From Vibrio thalassae (lineage in GTDB: Bacteria > Pseudomonadota > Gammaproteobacteria > Enterobacterales > Vibrionaceae): a DNA stretch of 64,000 nt. Under the pieces are notes generated by a model. The model did no database searches, was not told the origin of the DNA, and was given only the letters and a program-made list of their open reading frames with translations. Shown one piece after another: positions 30,628-42,802 of this stretch; within the stretch, counting starts at the first letter, position 1; every line of letters begins with the position of its first letter. The translations under genes were made by a program, and so were the position numbers. The stretch is taken from positions 118,862 to 182,861 of the forward strand of contig NZ_OANU01000003.1 in NCBI RefSeq assembly GCF_900089835.1. Reading direction: 5' to 3'.

Positions 30628-33087
30628 ATGCGAGTACTAAAATTTGGAGGTTCATCATTAGCTGATGCAGACCGCTTTTTAAGAGCAGCGGATATCATCG
30701 CTAATAATGCCCAGCAAGAAGATTTGGCCGTGGTGTTATCGGCACCTGGTAAAGCGACAAACAAACTTGTCGCCGTGATTGAAACCGCACTAAAAAACAA
30801 TGAAGTTGAGTTGCAGATTTCAGAGCTTGAAACCTCATTCAATCAACTATTTTCAGATATCGCTGTTTTACTCCCGAACATTGAGCGCACGGATTTTGAC
30901 AATCAAGTTAAAACCTCGCTATTCCAATTGCATCAATTTGTCCATGGTATCCGTTTACTTGGCACATGCCCCGACCACGTGAATGCTCGCATCATATCTA
31001 AAGGTGAGCGAATCTCGATTCAACTTATGAAAGCGGTACTGCAAGCCAAAGGTCAAGCCGCGGAGCTTATTGATCCGGTGAAGTACCTGTTTGCTCAAGG
31101 TGATCATTTAGAAGCTATTGTCGATGTGGAAGTCTCCACACAAAACTTCCAAGCTAACCCGCTGGCAGAAGGGGTTGTCCATATCATGCCGGGCTTTACA
31201 GCGGGTAATGCAAAGGGCGAACTTGTCACTCTGGGCCGTAACGGTTCTGACTACTCAGCGGCGGTACTAGCGGCGTGTTTACGTGCCGATTGTTGTGAAA
31301 TCTGGACAGACGTTGATGGCGTTTATAACTGCGACCCCCGTTTGGTTGATGATGCTCGCCTCCTCAAGTCACTGAGCTATCAAGAAGCAATGGAGCTTTC
31401 TTATTTCGGTGCTTCGGTTCTTCACCCTAAAACCATCGCTCCTATCGCTCAATTCCATATTCCATGCCTCATCAAAAACTCGTTTAACCCACAAGGGGCT
31501 GGTACCTTGATCGGTCAAGATACTGGTGAAGACAATTTACCAATCAAAGGTATCACGACACTGTCTAACCTTATCATGGTGAACGTATCTGGACCTGGTA
31601 TGAAAGGCATGGTGGGTATGGCGAGTCGCGTTTTTGGCGCTATGTCATCAGCGGGTGTGTCTATCGTTCTTATTACTCAGTCATCTTCAGAATACAGCAT
31701 CAGTTTCTGTATTGAAGAAGAAGACAAGCTTGATGCAGAGCGAGCATTGCGCGAAGCCTTTGAACTGGAACTTAAAAACGGTTTACTAGAGCCTGTTGAG
31801 TTTATGGATGATGTCGCGATCGTGACACTAGTGGGCGATGGCATGCGCACATCTCGCGGTGTCGCTTCTCAGTTCTTCTCATCACTGGCAGAAGTTAACG
31901 TCAATATTGTCGCAATCGCACAGGGCTCCTCCGAGCGCGCTATCTCAGCGGTAATCCCAGAAGACAAAATTTCTGAGGCCATCAAAGCGTGTCATGAAAA
32001 TCTTTTCAATTCCAAGCATTTCCTAGATGTGTTTGTCGTCGGTGTTGGCGGTGTTGGTGGTGAACTGGTGGATCAGATTCAGCGCCAACAAGGCAAACTG
32101 GCAGAAAAAGGCATCATTATCCGTGTCTGTGGTTTAGCAAACAGCAAAGGCGTCTTGCTCGATGGTAAAGGGCTTCCACTGAGCCAATGGCGTGATCGCA
32201 TGGGCGATGTAAGTGAGAAGTTCTCGGTGGCTGGTTTAGCCGCATTGGTTCAGCGTAATCACATCATTAACCCAGTGTTAGTCGATTGTACTTCTAGCGA
32301 AGACATTGCCAATCAATATACCGAGTTTTTGGCTGCTGGTTTCCATGTCGTTACACCAAACAAAAAGGCAAACACGGCGAGCATGTCTTACTATCACCAA
32401 CTGCGCGATGTTGCTCGTAACTCTCGTCGTAAGTTAATGTATGAGACAACGGTAGGGGCAGGTCTGCCAGTTATTGAGAACCTACAGAACCTGATCGCAG
32501 CGGGTGATGAGCTAGAGAAATTTAACGGTATTCTCTCGGGGTCGTTATCTTTCATTTTCGGTAAGCTAGACGAAGGGTTAACGCTGAGCCAAGCAACTAA
32601 CGTTGCGAAAGACAAAGGTTTCACTGAGCCCGATCCACGTGATGACCTATCTGGTATGGATGTAGCGCGTAAACTGCTTATCTTAGCTCGCGAAGCGGGG
32701 ATGGCACTTGAACTTGAAGATGTCGAAGTTGACCAAGCGTTGCCACCAGGTTTCGATGATTCAGGTTCAGTGGATGAGTTCATGGCTCGTTTGCCTGAAG
32801 CGGATGCTTATTTTAGCCAACTGTCAGCGGATGCTGCCAAAGAAGGCAAAGTACTGCGCTACGTGGGTGAAATCGCCGATGGTAAGTGTCGCGTACACAT
32901 CGCTGCTGTGGATGAAAATGATCCAATGTTCAAGATTAAAGATGGTGAGAACGCACTGGCATTTTACAGTCGCTATTATCAACCAATTCCACTGGTATTG
33001 CGTGGTTACGGCGCGGGTACCGAGGTGACCGCTGCAGGCGTGTTCTCTGATGTGATGCGTACATTAGGCTGGAAACTAGGAGTGTAA
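30628..33087 (+). CDS. thrA: Bifunctional aspartokinase I / homoserine dehydrogenase I
   Basis: ThrA catalyses the first and third steps from aspartate to threonine. The 819-residue protein matches E. coli ThrA (820). The aspartokinase domain begins with [13 protein letters not shown] and shows [16 protein letters not shown]. Two ACT domains in the middle ([23 protein letters not shown] and [19 protein letters not shown]) bind the threonine feedback inhibitor. The homoserine dehydrogenase domain starts with [13 protein letters not shown] (NAD(P)-binding) and contains the catalytic region [18 protein letters not shown] and [20 protein letters not shown] strong GGGAGGAAAGG precedes the ATG. thrB begins two bases after its stop. 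Confidence 0.97.
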   Translation: MRVLKFGGSSLADADRFLRAADIIANNAQQEDLAVVLSAPGKATNKLVAVIETALKNNEVELQISELETSFNQLFSDIAVLLPNIERTDFDNQVKTSLFQLHQFVHGIRLLGTCPDHVNARIISKGERISIQLMKAVLQAKGQAAELIDPVKYLFAQGDHLEAIVDVEVSTQNFQANPLAEGVVHIMPGFTAGNAKGELVTLGRNGSDYSAAVLAACLRADCCEIWTDVDGVYNCDPRLVDDARLLKSLSYQEAMELSYFGASVLHPKTIAPIAQFHIPCLIKNSFNPQGAGTLIGQDTGEDNLPIKGITTLSNLIMVNVSGPGMKGMVGMASRVFGAMSSAGVSIVLITQSSSEYSISFCIEEEDKLDAERALREAFELELKNGLLEPVEFMDDVAIVTLVGDGMRTSRGVASQFFSSLAEVNVNIVAIAQGSSERAISAVIPEDKISEAIKACHENLFNSKHFLDVFVVGVGGVGGELVDQIQRQQGKLAEKGIIIRVCGLANSKGVLLDGKGLPLSQWRDRMGDVSEKFSVAGLAALVQRNHIINPVLVDCTSSEDIANQYTEFLAAGFHVVTPNKKANTASMSYYHQLRDVARNSRRKLMYETTVGAGLPVIENLQNLIAAGDELEKFNGILSGSLSFIFGKLDEGLTLSQATNVAKDKGFTEPDPRDDLSGMDVARKLLILAREAGMALELEDVEVDQALPPGFDDSGSVDEFMARLPEADAYFSQLSADAAKEGKVLRYVGEIADGKCRVHIAAVDENDPMFKIKDGENALAFYSRYYQPIPLVLRGYGAGTEVTAAGVFSDVMRTLGWKLGV

Positions 33088-33088
33088 G

Positions 33089-34051
33089 ATGAGTGATAGC
33101 GTTGTCGTTTATGCTCCGGCCTCTATTGGTAATGTGAGTGTTGGTTTTGATGTATTGGGTGCGGCGGTCTCTCCGATTGATGGCACTCTGCTTGGCGATT
33201 GTGTTGAGGTTAAACTCGGTGATAAACCTTTTGACCTAGCCACCAAAGGCCGCTTTGTTGATAAGCTGCCCACCAACCCGCAAGAGAACATTGTTTACGA
33301 TTGCTGGAAAGTGTATGCCCGTGAATTAGAGAAGAAAGGTCTAGAACTCAAACCTGTGTTTATGACACTGGAGAAGAACATGCCAATCGGCTCTGGTTTA
33401 GGGTCGAGTGCTTGTTCTATCGTCGCGGCACTAGACGCTTTGAACCAATTTCATGGTAATCCATTAAATGAGACCGAGTTACTGGCTCTTATGGGTGAAA
33501 TGGAAGGGCAAATTTCTGGTGGCATCCATTACGACAATGTGGCACCTTGCTATCTAGGCGGTGTGCAACTGATGCTGGAAGAGCTTGGTATTATTAGCCA
33601 AGAAGTGCCTTGTTTTGATGATTGGTATTGGGTGATGGCGTATCCAGGCATTAAAGTGTCAACGGCAGAAGCGCGCGAAATTTTACCTTCTCAATATCGT
33701 CGTCAAGACATCATTGCTCACGGTCGTCACCTGGCAGGGTTTATCCACGCATGTCATTCTAATCAGCCTGAATTGGCAGCAAAGATGATCAAAGATGTCA
33801 TTGCCGAACCATACCGTGCTAAGTTGCTACCCGGCTTTAGTCAAGCGCGTGAATACGCGGCAACAGCGGGGGCTTTGGCAACTGGAATTTCAGGTAGTGG
33901 CCCAACGCTGTTCAGCATCTGTAAAGAAAAAGATGTGGCAGAGCGAGTGGCTCGCTGGCTAGAAGAAAATTACGTACAAAATAACGAAGGATTCGTGCAC
34001 GTTTGTCGTTTAGACAAGCAGGGTTCGAAAGTAACAGGAAGTGAGCTATGA
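33089..34051 (+). CDS. thrB: Homoserine kinase
   Basis: ThrB phosphorylates homoserine with ATP, the fourth step of threonine synthesis. The 320-residue protein is a GHMP kinase. It has the N-terminal [18 protein letters not shown], the ATP-binding glycine loop [20 protein letters not shown] and the C-terminal [13 protein letters not shown]. Length is within a few residues of E. coli ThrB (310). The gene lies between thrA (one-base gap) and thrC (ATGA overlap), so all three are translated from one mRNA under the thrL attenuator. Confidence 0.97.
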   Translation: MSDSVVVYAPASIGNVSVGFDVLGAAVSPIDGTLLGDCVEVKLGDKPFDLATKGRFVDKLPTNPQENIVYDCWKVYARELEKKGLELKPVFMTLEKNMPIGSGLGSSACSIVAALDALNQFHGNPLNETELLALMGEMEGQISGGIHYDNVAPCYLGGVQLMLEELGIISQEVPCFDDWYWVMAYPGIKVSTAEAREILPSQYRRQDIIAHGRHLAGFIHACHSNQPELAAKMIKDVIAEPYRAKLLPGFSQAREYAATAGALATGISGSGPTLFSICKEKDVAERVARWLEENYVQNNEGFVHVCRLDKQGSKVTGSEL

Positions 34052-35328
34052 AGCTTTACAACATCAAAGAAAATGACGAGCAAGTCTCGTTTGGCCAAGC
34101 TGTCCGTCAAGGCTTAGGTCGCAACCAAGGTCTATTTTTTCCATCTGAACTGCCTAAGTTCGATGACGTTGATGCTTTATTGGCTGAAGATTTTGTGTCG
34201 CGCAGCGCAAAGATTCTCTCTGCGCTAATTGGCGAGGAGTTGCCTGCAGAGAAAGTCAGCGAATTAGTGGACAATGCGTTCCAATTTCCGGCTCCAATCA
34301 ACCAAGTGAAAGATGGTGTGTACGCACTAGAGCTTTTCCATGGCCCGACATTGGCATTTAAAGACTTTGGAGGCCGTTTTATGGCTCAGTCTTTAGCCGC
34401 GGTTTCTGATGGTGGCAAAATTACTATTTTGACAGCAACATCAGGTGATACCGGTGCGGCAGTCGCTCACGCTTTCTATGGTATGGAAGACATCAATGTC
34501 GTGATTCTCTACCCAAAAGGCAAAATCAGTCCACTTCAGGAAAAGCTGTTCTGTACGCTAGGCAAAAACATTCATACAGTGGCCATCGATGGTGACTTTG
34601 ATGCTTGCCAAGCGCTTGTGAAACAGGCATTTGATGATGCGGCATTGCGTGAAGAAATTGGATTAAACTCAGCAAACTCGATCAACATCAGTCGTTTGAT
34701 GGCGCAGATTTGTTACTACTTTGAAGCCGCGTCTCAACTGAGCAAAGAGCAGCGTGAAAACCTTGTTGTATCGGTTCCAAGCGGTAACTTCGGTAACTTA
34801 ACCGCGGGCCTGCTTGCGAAAGCGCTTGGGCTGCCAATTAAGCGTTTTATCGCGGCAACCAATGCGAATGATACCGTGCCACGCTATCTAGAAACCGGTG
34901 AATGGGATCCAAAACCAACGGTGGCAACAATGTCAAATGCGATGGATGTTAGTCAACCAAACAACTGGCCGCGTATCGAAGAACTCTGCCGTCTTAAAGG
35001 TTGGGGTTTGGACACGCTAGGCAAAGGTGCAGTCTCGGATGAGCAAAGTGCGGAGTCGGTTCGCGATCTTAATGATCTAGGTTACTTATGTGAGCCTCAT
35101 GGTGCAATTGCTTATCGAGTACTTGAAGAGCAGTTGCAACCGGGTGAAACAGGCTTGTTCTTGTGTACCGCGCATCCTGCTAAGTTTAAAGAAGTGGTCG
35201 ATGATATCTTAGGTTCTGACATTGAGTTACCTGGGCCATTGGCTAAACACGCGGCAATGGAGCTGTTATCTGAAGATTTAGCCAATGACTTTGAGGCACT
35301 AAAAGCGGTGTTACGCCGAGTCCAATAG
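34048..35328 (+). CDS. thrC: Threonine synthase
   Basis: ThrC converts O-phosphohomoserine to threonine using pyridoxal phosphate. The 426-residue protein has the PLP lysine motif ([17 protein letters not shown]), the phosphate-binding [15 protein letters not shown] and the typical [18 protein letters not shown] and [19 protein letters not shown] blocks. Length and order match E. coli ThrC (428). Its ATG overlaps the thrB stop by four bases. A long imperfect hairpin with a T run follows the stop and likely ends the operon. Confidence 0.97.
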   Translation: MKLYNIKENDEQVSFGQAVRQGLGRNQGLFFPSELPKFDDVDALLAEDFVSRSAKILSALIGEELPAEKVSELVDNAFQFPAPINQVKDGVYALELFHGPTLAFKDFGGRFMAQSLAAVSDGGKITILTATSGDTGAAVAHAFYGMEDINVVILYPKGKISPLQEKLFCTLGKNIHTVAIDGDFDACQALVKQAFDDAALREEIGLNSANSINISRLMAQICYYFEAASQLSKEQRENLVVSVPSGNFGNLTAGLLAKALGLPIKRFIAATNANDTVPRYLETGEWDPKPTVATMSNAMDVSQPNNWPRIEELCRLKGWGLDTLGKGAVSDEQSAESVRDLNDLGYLCEPHGAIAYRVLEEQLQPGETGLFLCTAHPAKFKEVVDDILGSDIELPGPLAKHAAMELLSEDLANDFEALKAVLRRVQ

Positions 35329-35348
35329 GTCTAGATGACACTAATCGC

Positions 35349-35407
35349 AACGCCTTGAAATTTAAGTGTAGCTGAGTAAGCACATTTAGGTTTCGGGCGT
35401 TTTTTTG
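35349..35407 (+). terminator. Probable terminator of the thr operon
   Basis: AACGCC and GGCGTT arms, extended by AAA/TTT pairing across a bulge, enclose a long loop and are followed by a seven-T run. Less compact than the other terminators here, but correctly placed 20 bases after thrC. Confidence 0.6.
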
Positions 35408-35467
35408 TATCTGTTGTTTGCGGATTACCTAAAACAATAAACACTGCCACTATTAAAGGAGTACAGG

Positions 35468-36265
35468 ATGACCCCTGTTCAAATGCGTGATTATTTCGAT
35501 AAGCTTGGCATTAAGAATGAGCTTGAGCCTACGGTGGCCGATATGATATCGCTTCATCATGCTCAGCATCGGACGTTGCCATTTGAAAACTTTGACGTCT
35601 ACGTTGGCCAAGGAATTAAACTTGATATTGATGCGATCTTCGAAAAACTGATAAGTCATCAGCGTGGCGGCTATTGCTTTGAAGTCAACGGGTTACTGCT
35701 TCGAGTTATGGAGAGCTTAGGTTTTACCGTTAGGCCATTATTAGCACGAGTGCATCTTAGCGGCGAGCCTTCGGGACGAAGCCATCAAGTGACATTGACT
35801 ACGATTGATGACCAGCAGTGGATTGTTGATGCAGGGTTTGGTGCGAATACGCCAAGAGCACCTCTGGAGCTGACGTTGCATCGCGAGCAGTGTATTGACC
35901 ACCAGTGTTTTCGTTTTATTGAAGATGAGTGCTGTGGTTATTTACTTCAAGTGAAACAGCAAGGTTGGGTGAGTCTATACAGCTTGGACATGACCTATGT
36001 ATGTCGTGGCGATATTGCGTATGGCAATCATTTTACCTCGACCAGCCCAGAGACTCACTTTACTAACAGTTTGATTGCAGCAAAGCCGACTGAAGGCGGC
36101 ATCATTACACTACTCGATAGCACGTTAAAAATCAGAATGGGTAACGAAGAGGCGCAAGAAGTAGAACTGACTAAAGCGGACTTGGCGGAGAACGTTGAAC
36201 GCCACTTTGGTATTCATCTAGAGGCATCACAGCTTGCTAGCATCATCGCAAAGCTTGGATGGTAA
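35468..36265 (+). CDS. Arylamine N-acetyltransferase
   Basis: NATs move the acetyl group of acetyl-CoA to arylamines and hydrazines through a cysteine in a Cys-His-Asp triad. All three residues are in place: Cys70 in RGGYCFEVNGLL, His106 in SGRSHQVTL and Asp121 in IVDAGFGANTPRAPL. The 265-residue length is a little under the bacterial norm (about 275-280). Usual N-terminal elements (LHHAQHRTLPFENFDVYVG) are clear. The ATG follows AAAGGAG by seven bases. The natural substrate is unknown; it may act in detoxification. It probably shares a transcript with the oxidoreductase gene 86 bases downstream. Confidence 0.92.
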   Translation: MTPVQMRDYFDKLGIKNELEPTVADMISLHHAQHRTLPFENFDVYVGQGIKLDIDAIFEKLISHQRGGYCFEVNGLLLRVMESLGFTVRPLLARVHLSGEPSGRSHQVTLTTIDDQQWIVDAGFGANTPRAPLELTLHREQCIDHQCFRFIEDECCGYLLQVKQQGWVSLYSLDMTYVCRGDIAYGNHFTSTSPETHFTNSLIAAKPTEGGIITLLDSTLKIRMGNEEAQEVELTKADLAENVERHFGIHLEASQLASIIAKLGW

Positions 36266-36351
36266 TAGCTGACAATGTCACACCGTATGATACTTGAGTA
36301 ATCGTATGACTTAGGTATGGTTGGCAAAAAACATAATGTGAAGGGTATAGG

Positions 36352-37344
36352 ATGTTGGAGAAAGCTCGTTGGGGTATTGCAGGTTTAGGGAAAATAGCAC
36401 GTCGGTTTGCCATCGACTTAACTCAACATTCGCAATGTGGCGAATTGGTTGCGGTGGCAGCACGTGATGAAGCTAGGGCCTCAAAGTTTGCCGAAGAGTT
36501 TGAGTGCAGCCGCTCGTATGGTTCCTACCAAGCATTAGCGGATGATGCCGACGTAGATGTGGTCTATGTTGCGACATTGCATCCCTATCACCGAGATTTG
36601 GTGGAGCTTTTTTTAAGCGCTGGTAAGCATGTACTGGTAGAAAAACCCGCATTTACCAATGTAAAAGATTGGGATGAAATGGCTGCGCTAGCGATACGAC
36701 ATGGTGTCATCTTGGCGGAAGCCATGAAGTCTGTTGTGTTTCCTGCCTACCAAGAGTTAAAACAGTTTATTGTCAGCAACAATATCAAGCTAACCTCACT
36801 ACAGGCAGCATTTGGTAATTGGCATGAGTATGATGAAAACTACCAGATCTTCAATGCTCAGCAAGCTGGTGGTGCGACACTGGATGTGGGAGTGTATGCG
36901 CTGTGGTTGTACGCGGATTTATGTACATTGTGTGGCGTAACTATTGGTAAGCCCGATGTGGTCTTTTCTCAAGATAACCCTCAAGCAAAGGTGGATGAGA
37001 CCGCAGAGTTTCATTTTAAATCTGGTCTTCAAGGTCAGTTAGCGGCCTCAATAACACGTAATTTAGTGCGTAGTGCTGTCATTCAGGGTGAGGACTTTGA
37101 AGCGACCATTGCTGAAAAGTGGTGGAACCCGAAATCAATTCAAGTGGTGTATCGAGATGAGACCGTGTTGATAGCACCGCAAACAATCGGGACTGGCTTT
37201 GAACATGAAATTGATCATCTAAGTGGGCTGATTTTGCAAGGCGCTAATACCTCATCAATCCTAAAGCATGAAACCAGCCGAGCCGTCATTGAAGTGATGG
37301 AGCAAAGTCTGATTGCTGGTGGTTTGGGTTATCTTAGCGAATAA
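36352..37344 (+). CDS. Gfo/Idh/MocA-family oxidoreductase
   Basis: The 330-residue protein has an N-terminal NAD(P)-binding Rossmann fold (RWGIAGLGKIARRFAIDL) and the family EKP motif (AGKHVLVEKPAFTN), in which the Lys takes part in catalysis or cofactor binding. The C-terminal domain shows GGATLDVGVYALWLYADL, where the GGG/LDVGVY stretch marks dimeric dihydrodiol or glucose-fructose oxidoreductase-like members. Sugars or dihydrodiols are plausible substrates, but the sequence alone does not decide. It stands after the NAT gene and ends at a bidirectional terminator facing cstA. Confidence 0.88.
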   Translation: MLEKARWGIAGLGKIARRFAIDLTQHSQCGELVAVAARDEARASKFAEEFECSRSYGSYQALADDADVDVVYVATLHPYHRDLVELFLSAGKHVLVEKPAFTNVKDWDEMAALAIRHGVILAEAMKSVVFPAYQELKQFIVSNNIKLTSLQAAFGNWHEYDENYQIFNAQQAGGATLDVGVYALWLYADLCTLCGVTIGKPDVVFSQDNPQAKVDETAEFHFKSGLQGQLAASITRNLVRSAVIQGEDFEATIAEKWWNPKSIQVVYRDETVLIAPQTIGTGFEHEIDHLSGLILQGANTSSILKHETSRAVIEVMEQSLIAGGLGYLSE

Positions 37345-37355
37345 TCAGATAGCAA

Positions 37356-37388
37356 ATAAAAAGCACCTTCAATGTGAAGGCGCTTTTT
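37356..37388. terminator. Bidirectional terminator between the oxidoreductase and cstA-like genes
   Basis: AAAAAGC-A-CCTTC and GAAGG-C-GCTTTTTT arms with a five-base loop and one mismatch have A/T runs on both flanks and lie between convergent genes. Confidence 0.85.
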
Positions 37389-37419
37389 TAGCTCAAAGAG
37401 CGGATAACGGGATAATCAG

Positions 37420-38904
37420 TTAAGCAGTTTCTGCTTTGCCTTGTGGCTTTTCTTCATCTGCAAGGTCTGTTTCACCTTTACCTTTCGACTTCTTAATCAC
37501 GTAGCCAGTGATAGATAGTGAGGCAACAATACCTAGAATTGTTGACAGCTGCATTGGCAGACCAAAGCCTAGGGTTGCGTTATTCAAGATGAAGGTAATA
37601 ACAACCGTAGTCATGAAGATGGCTGGAACTGTGGTTATCCAGTGCATCTTGTTGTGACGCAGTAGGTAAGCTGAAGCTGTCCATAACATCATTACTGCGG
37701 TTGTTTGGTTAGCGAAACCGAAGTAGCGCCAGATAATACCGAAGTCTACTTGAGTTAAGATGCCACCGATAACAAACAGTGGTAGAGCCATCAGTAGGCG
37801 GTTACGTAGTGTTTTCTGTTCCATGTTGAAGTATTCAGCAAGGATTAGGCGGCTAGAGCGGAACGCAGTATCACCTGAAGTGATTGGCAGAATAACCACA
37901 CCTAGGAAAGCAAGCACACCACCAAAGACACCCAATAGGCCAAATGAAGCGCTGTACACTACGTTACCTGGACCACCATTTTTAACTGCTTCTGCTAGCG
38001 AGTCGATAGAGCCGAAGAAAGACAGAGCAAGAGCACACCAGATAAGAGCGATAACACCTTCACCGATCATTGCACCGTAGAAGACAAAGCGACCATTCTT
38101 TTCATTTTCCATACAACGCGCCATCAGCGGAGATTGTGTTGCGTGGAAACCTGAAATTGCACCACAAGCAATCGTGATAAATAGAGCTGGCCATAGTGGT
38201 AGGTCATTCGGGTTCATGTTAGTGAACATATCACTGATTTCAAATCCGCCCATTACTTGGTGCTCACTTGATAGTGCTACCGCTGTAATTAGACCAACAG
38301 ACATGAAGATGAGTAGTGCGCCAAATAGTGGGTAGAAGCGACCGATAATTTTATCGACAGGGACGATAGTTGCGATGATGTAATAAGCGAAGATAACCAC
38401 AACCATGGTTGTCATGCTCATTGACATGCCCATTTGATCATTGACTAAGTTAGTGATCATGCCTGCAGGTGCAGAAACGAATACCACACCAACAAGTAGC
38501 AACAAGACGATGGCAAAAATGTTCATAAAGTGTTTGGCGCCATTGCCTAAGTAACGACCGGTAATAGTAGGAACAGAAGCACCACCGTTACGTACTGAAA
38601 GCATACCTGAGAAGTAATCGTGCACTGCACCAGCAAAGATACAACCAATGACAATCCAAAGCATAGCGGCAGGACCGTATAGTGCACCCATGATTGGGCC
38701 GAAGATTGGACCAACACCAGCGATATTTAACAATTGAACCAAGTACACTTTCTTGGTCGACATTGGCACGTAGTCAACACCATCAGCTTTAGTGTGAGCT
38801 GGTGTTTGACGTTTTGTATTAATACCAAAGACCTTCTCAATGAAAGCCCCGTAGATAAAGTAGCCGCCGATCAAGGCTGCAACACAAGTTAAAAACCACA
38901 ACAT
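37420..38904 (-). CDS. cstA: CstA-family carbon starvation / pyruvate or peptide transporter
   Basis: The 494-residue protein is a multi-spanning inner-membrane transporter of the CstA family, shorter than E. coli CstA and BtsT (about 700). Family blocks include an N-terminal GGYFIYGAFIEKVFG, VDYVPMSTKKVYLVQLLNIAGVGPIFGPIMGALYGP, IFAGAVHDYFSGMLSVRNGGASVP and SGFHATQSPLMARCMENEKNGRFVFYGAMIGEGVIALIW. E. coli members carry pyruvate or peptides when carbon is limiting; substrate here is inferred. Upstream is a -10-like TATAAT with no good -35, then a five-unit ACCACT array. Such an activator-dependent promoter, with a LytS/LytTR pair 4 kb away, recalls E. coli btsT control by BtsSR. Confidence 0.9.
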   Translation of the reverse strand: MLWFLTCVAALIGGYFIYGAFIEKVFGINTKRQTPAHTKADGVDYVPMSTKKVYLVQLLNIAGVGPIFGPIMGALYGPAAMLWIVIGCIFAGAVHDYFSGMLSVRNGGASVPTITGRYLGNGAKHFMNIFAIVLLLLVGVVFVSAPAGMITNLVNDQMGMSMSMTTMVVVIFAYYIIATIVPVDKIIGRFYPLFGALLIFMSVGLITAVALSSEHQVMGGFEISDMFTNMNPNDLPLWPALFITIACGAISGFHATQSPLMARCMENEKNGRFVFYGAMIGEGVIALIWCALALSFFGSIDSLAEAVKNGGPGNVVYSASFGLLGVFGGVLAFLGVVILPITSGDTAFRSSRLILAEYFNMEQKTLRNRLLMALPLFVIGGILTQVDFGIIWRYFGFANQTTAVMMLWTASAYLLRHNKMHWITTVPAIFMTTVVITFILNNATLGFGLPMQLSTILGIVASLSITGYVIKKSKGKGETDLADEEKPQGKAETA

Positions 38905-38947
38905 AACTGTTATCCCTAGTTTGTGATGACATTAAATTCTGGTAACC

Positions 38948-38953
38948 ATTATA
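38948..38953 (-). promoter_or_regulatory. Candidate -10 of the cstA-like gene
   Basis: TATAAT read leftward, about 45 bases before the cstA start. The matching -35 position (38971-38976) reads ATGTGT, a poor match, which suggests an activator is needed. Confidence 0.45.
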
Positions 38954-38990
38954 AAAATGATGAATTGGCTACACATCGGCTTATTCGGTT

Positions 38991-39077
38991 AGTGGTGGAA
39001 TAGATGATTAAGTGGTCAATAACCAACTTAAGTGGTTTTATCGAAGAGTAAGTGGTCATTTTTCCGAGTTAAGTGGC
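38991..39077 (-). repeat. Phased direct-repeat array upstream of cstA, probable LytTR regulator sites
   Basis: Five units of AGTGG[T/C] start at 38991, 39011, 39031, 39051 and 39072, giving intervals of 20, 20, 20 and 21 bp. Most are preceded by TTA or GTA, so the consensus is about TTAAGTGGTC. In cstA orientation each reads ACCACTTAA (the outermost GCCACTTAA). The same-face spacing and the ACC[A/G]CT core agree with the E. coli BtsR (YehT) site. A sixth unit, TTGAGTGGT, lies off-phase at 39115-39122, with an inverted CACTTAA just after it. The array sits at about -50 to -136 from the likely cstA start of transcription. Confidence 0.7.
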
Positions 39078-39165
39078 GGTAGAAAAGCGTGAAGCTCATC
39101 ACTTAGTCAAGGATTGAGTGGTAAAAAACACTTAAAACTGGCATTGTGACGGCAGAGAGAGTTGG

Positions 39166-39522
39166 ATGAAAAGGAATCTCATGAAAGCATTTTTAGTGGC
39201 AGCATCCGCTTTGTTAATATTTGGATGCGCCAAAGGAGTGGATGACCTCGCTAAAGAGGGAAGCTGGGAACAGATTGGCTATCAAGATGGTGTGCGTGGA
39301 CAATTGTCTCGCAGTTACTCTGACCTGAATAAACTCGGCGCTGCCGTTCATTCAGAATACGACTCGGGTTATCAAAGAGGCATTCTAGAGTTTTGTGATG
39401 CTGATTTTGCCTATCAAATCGGGTTGTCTGGGCAGTATTACACTGGGGCGTGTGAAGGCTTACCCGATGGACAGCGTTTTAGAATGGAATGGCAACGCGG
39501 TTGGAATGACTATTCCCATTAA
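39166..39522 (+). CDS. DUF2799 lipoprotein
   Basis: The 118-residue protein has a lipoprotein signal (LMKAFLVAASALLIFGC, Cys about 21) and repeats with a G-x-x-D/R-G pattern (WEQIGYQDGVRGQ, EYDSGYQRGILEFC, AYQIGLSGQYYTGAC, WQRGWNDY) typical of DUF2799. The mature part keeps several Cys that may pair in the periplasm. Function is unknown. An ATG five codons later (MKAFLV) is an alternative start. It is divergent from cstA, so the ACCACT array lies between the two and could act on both. Confidence 0.8.
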   Translation: MKRNLMKAFLVAASALLIFGCAKGVDDLAKEGSWEQIGYQDGVRGQLSRSYSDLNKLGAAVHSEYDSGYQRGILEFCDADFAYQIGLSGQYYTGACEGLPDGQRFRMEWQRGWNDYSH

Positions 39523-39535
39523 AAAATGATTTAGG

Positions 39536-39562
39536 AAGCTAGGGCATGACACCCTAGCTTTT

Positions 39563-39564
<2 letters not shown>
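39536..39564. terminator. Terminator between the DUF2799 gene and murQ
   Basis: Nine-base-pair stem (AAGCTAGGG / CCCTAGCTT) with a seven-base loop and a T run. It lies between convergent genes and its distal end touches the murQ stop codon. Confidence 0.85.
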
Positions 39565-41625
<2,061 letters not shown>

Positions 41626-41724
41626 AAACTTACTCCGTTTTTACCTAGCAATATTGTAAATCAAAAATAATCAGAATAATCTCTGGTGACGCCCATTTGA
41701 TAATAAATTTGCAGAGGAGCAATT

Positions 41725-42708
41725 ATGGGACCGCTATGGCTTGATGTGGAAGGTTATGAACTGAGTGCTGAAGATAAAGAGATTCTTGAGCATCCTACCG
41801 TCGGTGGCTTGATTTTGTTTGCTCGTAACTATCATGATTCCGAGCAACTGATTGAACTAAATCGTCAAATCCGTCAAGCGGCGAAAAATCCCATTATTAT
41901 CGGTGTGGACCAAGAGGGGGGGCGTGTACAACGTTTTCGAGATGGTTTTACCTTATTACCGCCAGCGGCTCGCTATGCGCAGTTACGGGATGAAGCACTC
42001 GCGCATCAATCGGGTTGGCTGATGGCAGCTGAGTTGATGGCTCACGACATTGATTTGAGCTTTGCGCCTGTCCTTGACCAAGGACACCAATCTAAAGCGA
42101 TTGGCAATCGTGCTTTTGGTGACAATTTCCAAACTATCGTTCAGTACAGCACGGCGTTTATGGCTGGCATGAAAGCGGCTGGTATGGCGACTACGGGCAA
42201 ACACTTTCCAGGTCATGGTGGCGTGACAGCGGACTCTCATTTTGAAACCCCTATGGATAATCGCGATACTATCTTTGAAGATGATATGCGAATCTTTAAA
42301 GCTCATATCAAATCGGGTGTGCTGGACGCAATGATGCCAGCACACGTCGTGTACCCACACTATGATGACAAACCAGCGAGTGGTTCAAGCTATTGGTTAA
42401 AAGAGGTGCTTCGTAAACAGCTAGGGTTTAAAGGTATCGTGTTCTCTGATGACCTTTCGATGGAAGGCGCGTCGGTTATGGGCGGCCCAGCAGAGCGCGC
42501 TCAACAAGCACTAGATGCAGGCTGTGATATGTTACTTATGTGCAATAATCGCCACTTCTCTATCGAAGTACTCGATAACTTGCCAATTACGAAAGTGAAG
42601 CAGGCAAGCCGCATGCTAAGAAAGAAAGAGTTCAACTTAAAAGAACTTAAAAACAGCGCTCAATGGAATGCGGCGAATCACAAAATTCTGTCGTCATTGG
42701 AAGGCTAG
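41725..42708 (+). CDS. nagZ: Beta-N-acetylhexosaminidase NagZ
   Basis: NagZ is a cytoplasmic family 3 glycosidase that removes N-acetylglucosamine from anhydro-muropeptides, a step that also sets the level of beta-lactamase inducers. The 327-residue protein starts [14 protein letters not shown] and has [12 protein letters not shown], the His/Asp region [22 protein letters not shown] and the catalytic Asp in [11 protein letters not shown] (residues 242-243). Length is close to the E. coli enzyme (341). The ATG follows AGAGGAG. With anmK and murQ next door, three successive wall-recycling steps are grouped here. Confidence 0.96.
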   Translation: MGPLWLDVEGYELSAEDKEILEHPTVGGLILFARNYHDSEQLIELNRQIRQAAKNPIIIGVDQEGGRVQRFRDGFTLLPPAARYAQLRDEALAHQSGWLMAAELMAHDIDLSFAPVLDQGHQSKAIGNRAFGDNFQTIVQYSTAFMAGMKAAGMATTGKHFPGHGGVTADSHFETPMDNRDTIFEDDMRIFKAHIKSGVLDAMMPAHVVYPHYDDKPASGSSYWLKEVLRKQLGFKGIVFSDDLSMEGASVMGGPAERAQQALDAGCDMLLMCNNRHFSIEVLDNLPITKVKQASRMLRKKEFNLKELKNSAQWNAANHKILSSLEG

Positions 42709-42710
42709 AA

Positions 42711-42802
42711 AACGGCGAGTCGAGTTCCCCTGCCAATGCGGGGGAAACCTCCAGTTGAGCCATGTTTCGCGCCGTTGCACTATCGGTTCTGTGAGACTCG
42801 CC
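42711..42802. other. Highly foldable spacer between nagZ and the LytTR gene
   Basis: The 94-base gap between two convergent genes is filled by nested inverted repeats. GGCGAGTC (42714-42721) pairs with GACTCGCC (42795-42802), TTCCCC (42725-42730) pairs with GGGGAA (42741-42746), and AACGGCG (42711-42717) can instead pair with CGCCGTT (42770-42776), excluding the outer stem. No T run follows, so it is not a standard terminator. It may be a small interspersed palindromic element, a Rho-independent end of unusual form, or part of a small RNA. Confidence 0.5.

Noticed and set aside
38991..39122. Reading the AGTGGT array as a CRISPR or as replication iterons.
   Set aside because: Units are only about 8-10 bases with 20-bp period, there are no long identical repeats or unique 30-base spacers, and no cas or replication gene is near.
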